Both the position numbers and the translations under genes were made by a program. Source: Bisporella sp. PMI_857 (taxonomy: Eukaryota > Ascomycota > Leotiomycetes > Helotiales > Helotiaceae). From it: a stretch of 64,000 nucleotides of DNA. Location: positions 1 to 64,000 of the forward strand of contig JAJSPD010000013.1 in NCBI GenBank assembly GCA_021307315.1, in the 5' to 3' direction. Positions 57,446 through 64,000 of the stretch are shown one piece after another (the stretch's first letter is position 1; every line of letters begins with the position of its first letter). Below the pieces are notes generated by a model. It searched no databases, was not told the origin of the DNA, and saw only the letters and a program-made list of their open reading frames with translations.

Positions 57446-58097
57446 ATGGCCGACGCACTCACCAACGGTACAATCCCTAATGGTACAATTAGCTCCTCCA
57501 CACCCGAAGAAGGTCTCTTCACCTCTGACCTCGTCTCACCCATAATCGCCGCCCAATTACCCTCAACATACACCATCCGGGCGCTGCGAAAATCCGACTA
57601 CGCACGAGGCTTCCTCGATTGCCTGAAGGTGCTAACCGTAGTGGGAGACATCTCAGAGCAAAAATGGGATGAGCGCTACAATTGGATGAATACGCTGGGG
57701 AAGGGCGGGTACTACATCCTCGTCATCGACGATGGCAGCAGGATAGTAGGAACTGGGGCTCTGATCGTGGAGCGGAAGTTGTATGTCTTTCTCCTTTCGT
57801 CCGATTCGACGCAAACCAGCGTCGGCTATGTAACAGTTCAATAGCTAATATTCATACAGTATCCATGAATTGGGTTTGGTAGGACACATCGAAGACATCG
57901 CGGTCGCATCAGATCAGCAAGGCAAGAAGCTAGGCCTTAAACTTATCCAAGCCCTCGACTTCATCGCCGAGAAAGTCGGCTGCTATAAGAGTATCTTGGA
58001 TTGTTCGGAGAAGAATGAAGGGTTCTATGTCAAGTGCGGGTTCAAGAGGGCGGGGCTGGAGATGGCGCATTATTACGAAGCGCCGAAAAGTTCGTGA
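57446..58097 (+). CDS. gna1: glucosamine-6-phosphate N-acetyltransferase
   Basis: Two exons, 57446-57780 and 57860-58097, give 190 residues. The 79-nt intron (GTATGT, GCTAAT, ACAG) rebuilds VERKF-IHELGLVGHIEDIAV, the strongly conserved core of this enzyme. The N-terminal part has YTIRALRKSDYARGFLDCL and VVGDISEQKWDERYNWM. The acetyl-CoA loop is SDQQGKKLGLKLIQALD, and the end has ILDCSEKNEGFYVKCGFKR. The enzyme transfers acetyl from acetyl-CoA to glucosamine-6-phosphate, a step in making UDP-GlcNAc for chitin, N-glycans and GPI anchors. The length is near the family norm of 150-190. The ATG context AACATGGCC supports the start. Confidence 0.9.
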
Positions 58098-60048
58098 TAT
58101 CCTGTGAATCATGAGGAGGGTGGTTGACTGTACAATAGAGGAGCAAGCGCATTTATAGAGTTGGATATCATGAGTACTAGGACTTTTTGATCTAAATTGC
58201 GCTCGATTTATGATGAGTGGCTGAGAAAAGATCAGAAAGGTCAATTCGATGATATTATAGAAAGTCACGCACGGAAATGGAAGATATGCACGGGATGCTC
58301 TACAGAAGATTCTTTACGTAGAGAGACTGCAGAAGCTGAATACATTTTCTGTATCCATTGTGTTCAATCAGCAATTATGAGCTTATATTCCTATATCGAA
58401 CGCTCTTTCCGTCAAATTTATTTAGTCAACCAGAGCCATGGTCTCACCGAGTATATTTTGTTTCCATCGCATTTTCTTCCAATAAATTTACGTTTTAAGC
58501 CTCCTATATTCATTCCAGCCAGCATACCTTCCGACGCTATTCAAACTCGTTATCACTTGTCACACTGGAGTAGTCATTTGCGGTATGCCAAGTCTTTTTC
58601 GCAGTAGGTGACCGAATTCTATTAGGGGCTAATAAGTCTGCCGCCAGCTCCAGTTAATCCATTGCCGTATTAGACTCTGCCCAGGTAAGATTCCGGCTAT
58701 TTCGTAGCTGACGATCCACGTCGTGTCATCGCGCCATGATATTGTCCTTGAGGAATAGCGGGAGCTATGGGCGTCATAAAGATCCTGTGTAAATGTCAGA
58801 TTGTTCGGTGCTCAGGTACATTCACCTACATTCGCAGTATGCATGCTTCCGAGGAAAGGAGTCCTGCAAACCAGGTCGGACCATCTTCTCTCAAATGCAG
58901 ATTTCTTCCTGCACGCCGATCGCGAAGTCATGTTCAAGCCAAAGTAGGTTTATCTCTAGCGACAGAATCGACAACTCACCATACACTCTCGATGGTGCAA
59001 GGCCAGGCTTTCCATAGCAATTGGTTTTCTGGGAGAAGGGTTGTCTGTTATGTCTTCTTCTATCCCTAGACCACTTATGCGTCTTTGTATAGTTGAGAAA
59101 ACATACCAGTTAACAGAAGGATTGAGGAACACCATATATCGCATTATTGGACATTTATCAGGCATTGCCATCACTCCGAGCATTGATCGTGGAAGTTCGC
59201 CAATATGGGACAGAAGTATGCATTCGCACTTTTACCCAAGATGAGTAAGCCCTATTGACCTAGGTACATCATAGTTCTACAGTAACAAACTCGAACTTAA
59301 GTGTAGCGGATGCTAGACGTTTAGGGCAGGTCTGTCTGTCTGTCAAGGAGAGGAGTGCGGGAAGCACTATTCTTTCCCTAGCGCTCTATTTAAGTCTTCT
59401 TCGCCCTGATGGTCGAGGCACATCCTTTTCCTGCTTACCTTTTCTCGTCCCGCTGTCCTCCGCTTGCCAAACTGCGTACTGCCATGCGCTGGAAGTGGCA
59501 GATTATCACGCGTTTCGAATATCTTTGCAATGCCATATGAATTTGTCCAGATTGTACAAGTATCTTCATCTCGCTCCAGCCCCGAAAGGTGAATGCAAGC
59601 AACGTAAATGATTCCTATCGTGTGGTAATGCCAATATTTGCGCAGTGCGGACACAATGGTTGACGTCAAAATCAAGCATGACCACCAGAGTCCAGGGTCT
59701 TGGACACGAACTATAGCCCTATATGAGGGGCCTAAAAGGCGAATCCCAGGAGGGTTGTTACTGTTACAGTTAGTCCCAGCTGTAACGGTACAGTACTTCT
59801 GGAGTGGTGGCTAAGCATCGACCCCCCCTGGACATCAAATATCATTAGTGGCTTCAGGGGACCCTGGGACCTCTTGGGATCACGACACACCATACGGATC
59901 TGGAACACACGAAAACCTCGACGTCCCAGGTGTAGATGCCTATCTTCCCCATCGAAGTTCGATGATCTAATCTCAAGCTGTTTACCCGCCTTCATGATCT
60001 TACATTGATATTCGTAGCTTCAACCTCTAAAACCGACTCATGTGATAA
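58098..60048. other. long intergenic region
   Basis: About 2 kb with only short frames of no recognised family. The right end should hold the promoter of the Clr5-TPR gene. Confidence 0.45.
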
Positions 60049-62587
60049 ATGGTAATGAACGCGGTCTCCACTTCCACCAATGTTCCCTATTCTCATCCAC
60101 ACCGCGAGCCCCGGCTTCCCTTTACGGGGAGCCAACCGCCATCGACTCTGCCCCAGACGATCGAAACCACGTTTGGAACTCAGATGAACATCAATACAGA
60201 TCATGCTTTCACGATGCATCTCCCCACGAATGCGCCGCTGTGGCCATCCTCATCAGATCCCAAACGGCAACCAACCCCTGGGGAATGGGAGGTACTCAAG
60301 CCAACGATACGGTCTTTGTGGTATGAGAACGATATGAGCTTCAAGGAAGTGGCCAGAATCCTTCTTCAGCAACATAATTTCGAGCCCACGTAGGTTATCA
60401 TGCTTGAACTAACATGAATTTAAGAGGTAGGTGCTAATCAAAACCTAGAAAGAAGCAGTTTGCTCGACGAGTGGAGAAATGGGGTTTTAGGAAGAACTAT
60501 AGTCGAAAGCTACAAGCGAGCCTCCCAACCCAACTGGATACAGGCCCTACGGGTATATCCCCTCTAAGCATTGCAGAAAATGGTTATAGCGCAACTGCGT
60601 CAGAAGGAAGAGGAAGCAACTCAGGCTCACTTACGCCTAACATCCCAGAACATGGAAGAAATATGCCTTCTCTTATGCCGAATGTAAAAGCTTTGTCGCC
60701 AGCCATACATACACCTTTACCAGAAGAATCCTCGGGCAGTATATCCCCTTCTGGTGGTGTAACAATGGAAACACCTGTCCTAGAACATGAGCAGAGCCTA
60801 GATGGAAACACATCTTCCTCAACCACATCCGGCCCTATGCCTACATCGGATCTCCGGCCCAAGACTCTCTGGGATTCGGCCAAAATTATGGATTCGCCAA
60901 AGCTCACAACTTTGATCAATGCACTGAAGATAGATGATGAAATGCCTCTCTTATCGCTTGACGAAACGATGACCTTAGATCCAGAGCCATCCAGAAAATA
61001 TCTCTCCATGGAGGAGCTAACCGGAATCTCGAAACACCCTATAGGGAATAGAGAACACAAAACTTCCAAAACCCCAAAGGCTGAGGAAGAGATTCGCGTT
61101 ACTCGAACCCACAGAGCTCACAGCTCATACAATGAGACGACCAGATTTGGCCGTGGTGGATTGGTCAAGGTAGTCAGCGACATGTGGCCGTTAGCACCGC
61201 CATTAAGCCCTTGGCCAGTCGAGTTTAGCGGCAGAACAATGAGCTTCGGTGAGTAGCTTCGATGACTGAGAGGAAAATCTCCTTCTCTGTTGCCTTTTGC
61301 TTCTAGCTTCTCGAGCCTAGATATTATACACTTGTTAACCCATAATTTTCAGTGACTGCTGCTGAACGCCCCAAAGCCCCGCTCAATCAGCGCATCAAAT
61401 GGTGCGAGAAACAGCTAGAGACATTAGAAAAAACCCTACCTTCACATAACATTGGCGTTCTATCCAAAGTCCAACAGCTCGCCAATCTGTACTACGAGAA
61501 AGGGAGGTCGGACGAGGCCGAGGATCTGTATTCCCGCGTTCTGACTACGAAGCAGAAGATGGGAGGGATCGCTTATCAGGACTTAGCTACCGTCTATTTC
61601 GCTATCATGAATGTCAAGGTGCAAAAAAGCCGCATATTGGAGGCCCTCGATATACACGTGGCTATCCACCCCCAAATCGTGAGAGCCTTCGGACCAGAGA
61701 GTGACATTGCTCTAAATTCCATGTCCTTGATGGGGATGTTGAACAGATGCCTTGAAAGATATGACGAAGCTGAAACTTACGACCGGCAGAAAGTCCAGAT
61801 CACGCTTAACAAATATGGATTCAAACACCCTCTCACCATTAAATATATGCATATCCTAGCCACAACACTCTTTTGTAAGAGCAGGGTATCACCAGTAGGG
61901 AAAGACCTATTACGCTCGGGCAAGGAGCTTTCAGGTACCGCGCTTCAGATCGAGCTTTCCAAGGTTTCCAGGGAATCCATTTATGAAGGCCGGTTTATCT
62001 GTTATGCGGAACTTCTTAGCGGCCTTGGAGAGCACGAGGAGAGCCTAAGGATCCTAAGAGAGATTGTAGTGAGGGGCTGGAGCGCTACGGGATACGAGAA
62101 CGCGGACACGCTGGCCAATCTGAGCTACTACGCCTTAAGCCTATGTAGTGCAGGCCGGTACGAGCAAACAGTTTCGCTCTCACATTTTTATTTGCCGGTA
62201 CAGGTTGAAGTGATGGGCATGAGTTACTTCGAGCTGCCATTTGGTATTGAGAAGTTTGCGGTAGCATTAGAGCACTTGGGATGCTGGGAGGAAGCCACGG
62301 CCAGGTACGAGGAGGCGTATTTGTATTACATGAAGGGGAATAGTCCAGGAACCGAGAGCGCGGCTTTTGTGAAGCAGGCGCTGAGGAAGTGTTATACCAC
62401 GCAGGGTCTTTATCCTGAGGGACAGGCGTTTGCTGATAGGCTAGACCGGGTTTTGGGCAGAGAGGTGCAGACGACTTTGCATTTGGAAAGAAGGCGCAAG
62501 TTCTGTTGGTTTGTGGGTGATGAGTATTGGGAAGACGATCAAGTAGAATCTAGGATGTGGAAAAGAAGGCGTTTACATATGGAATGA
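60049..62587 (+). CDS. Clr5-domain protein with tetratricopeptide repeats
   Basis: Three exons, 60049-60389, 60449-61248 and 61353-62587, give 791 residues; donors GTAGGT and GTGAGT, phases consistent. A second ATG two codons on (60055) is also possible. Residues about 78-140 carry the Clr5 domain: PGEWEVLKPTIRSLWYENDM, FKEVARILLQQHNFEPTKKQ and RRVEKWGFRKN, split by the first intron. A Ser/Pro-rich linker (about 145-375) follows. The C-terminal 400 residues hold TPR-type helices: KVQQLANLYYEKGRSDEAED, LNSMSLMGMLNRCLERYDEA, YAELLSGLGEHEESLRIL and KFAVALEHLGCWEEATARYE. Clr5-type proteins in fungi are thought to be DNA-binding or silencing-related regulators; TPRs bind partners. The targets are unknown. 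The end is basic (WKRRRLHME). Confidence 0.85.
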
Positions 62588-64000
62588 TTATATGGGAAGA
62601 CGGTTTATAAATGGGGCCCATGTTTGGAGTTGGGATGCATGGCGCTTTTGGACAGGGGTTCATGGAAGGGAGAACTAAAAAAGTGTCTTAAATACATTAA
62701 ACCCTTTTATTCGAGGGAAATGAAGATAAAGAAAAGAGATCCAAGTGCCTCTTTATGCTTCACTACTTCTCTCTCTCCATGTACAAAAAAAAAAAAAACG
62801 ACAATATCGTGAGGCTCGAGGTACCTGTGTTCTCCCTGAGGGCATCGCATGCCTCGACTAATCAGAGCCCCGACTACGACGAAAGTCGAGCACCTCTATA
62901 TCCCCTTCTCGTGGCCCACGGCGGGTTTTGTATATCTGGCGTTGCTGTACTGTACTGTAGGGGGAACGGGGATCTAGATTTAAGGGTAAGTACTTCCCGG
63001 GTCTCGCTCGATGGTTGATGGAGCGAAGGGGAAGGGGGGGTGGTTATGTATTGGGGTTTTGTCAGGTGACCGTGTCGTTTTGAATCCTTGGGATATCGGG
63101 TTTATGGGGTAGGTGGTTCGTTCGGGAGGTGCTGTGGGTTTAATCTTGAGATATGAAGGGAAGTTGGGGATGGCGTTGAGGGAGTGGTGGTGGGTTGAAG
63201 AGGGCTAGCTCTTGGATAAGTCGTGGCTGTGAGGGAGGAGAAATTGGTGATGTTTTTTGTATGGGTAATGATGATACGTAGTGTTATAGCGCTGTAGCTA
63301 GGAGGGACTTGACCTTAACATCCAGCTCCTAAAAGAAACAATTTTTTTCTTTGAAAAAAATAATAGTTTATTATTATAACGTGCAAAGGTGTTACTAGGT
63401 GGTATGTCGTGCGTTGAGTCCGAAATCAGGACACAAAGTTATAAAGTATTTTAGAAACTTGAAAGAAACCGACCTTGACTGGACATGATGCTTAATTATT
63501 ATTATTCATCTGCATGCATTAAGGGTATTGACATCCCATCCTGAACCCGCAGCACGTGGACCTCGCAGAACCTTAGTGATCCCTCAAGATCTCCCTACTC
63601 ACGATCCTTCCCCCCCCCCCCCCCCAAATGCCGCCGCCACACCGGTGCATCGCGGATGCGCCGGAGCGGTGGGTGGAATCAAGCCTTTAGAGGCTGCATC
63701 TCGAAGGTCTTGGCAGGCCCCGTTCTTGTTTTGGCATTATTTGCATCCTTGCTCACGGAATAATAGAAGATACCCCGCCGCCCACCGTTTCTCTTGCCGG
63801 TGATGATAACCTCGAACTGTTCATGCGTATGGATCCCTTTTTGGGTAGGTGGTGAGAGCTTGTGTATGTGTGTGTATGTAAAGTGGTTCTGGCTTGATCG
63901 GTCGAGATAAGGTGGTATTATTGATTGGGGGCACGGGAAAATATGGAGGAGGAGGGGGGGAGCGGGAGCGTTTTTTCATTGGCTGGGCTGGCTACACTGT
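62588..64000. other. right-end intergenic region
   Basis: The region contains an A-run near 62787-62798 and a 16-nt C-run (63610-63625). On the minus strand between 63820 and 63660 there is an ATG after a CA-rich leader (about 63810) and a frame ending KTFEMQPLKA at about 63690. Neither joins into a convincing gene. The promoter of a gene beyond the window cannot be excluded. Confidence 0.4.
63610..63625. repeat. poly-C run (16 nt)
   Basis: A homopolymer that is prone to sequencing and replication slippage. Confidence 0.85.

Overview
The window is nuclear DNA of a filamentous ascomycete. Nearly all genes have short introns (45-172 nt) with GTNNGT-like donors, CTAAC/CTGAC-like branch sites and CAG/TAG acceptors. 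The protein families are fungal: FAS1 secreted protein, Clr5-TPR regulator, F-box/ankyrin protein, bicupin oxalate decarboxylase, IPNS-like dioxygenase, fungal class 3 lipase. The AT-rich, stop-riddled left end looks like repeats mutated by RIP. Protein style resembles Leotiomycetes/Helotiales, but the species cannot be named from this window.

Layout. 1-2450: AT-rich repeat wreckage. 2.8-20 kb: a secreted fasciclin-like protein, an F-box-like/TPR protein, a 2EXR-like gene with an in-frame stop, a large zinc-finger protein (10977-14275), a divergent beta-tubulin paralogue (15132-16983) and an F-box/ankyrin protein (17677-19240). 21-38 kb: a gene-poor segment with many damaged genes. It holds a broken small gene, an intact GFA-type enzyme, an IPNS-like dioxygenase with a frameshifted tail, an intact MFS transporter, a dead P450, a MULE-like 797-bp transposon with a 9-bp target duplication and an internal minisatellite, an unknown gene split by a TAG, and a tandem pair of GNAT acetyltransferases, one alive and one dead. 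38-64 kb: mostly intact genes. These are a DUF1275 membrane protein, an oxalate decarboxylase (with a frame problem at its third intron), a sulfate permease, a tRNA-like relic, a RING protein, an F-box/LRR-like protein, a large lipase, glucosamine-6-phosphate N-acetyltransferase and a Clr5-TPR regulator.

How genes may work together. The dioxygenase and MFS exporter diverge from a shared 530-bp promoter, and a P450 relic lies next to the transporter. Together they look like the remnant of a small secondary-metabolite locus. DUF1275 and the oxalate decarboxylase also diverge from a shared region. The other genes look like unlinked single-gene functions. Splice joins were inferred by eye from frame and splice consensus. 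No search or RNA evidence was available, so product names rest on recognised motifs.
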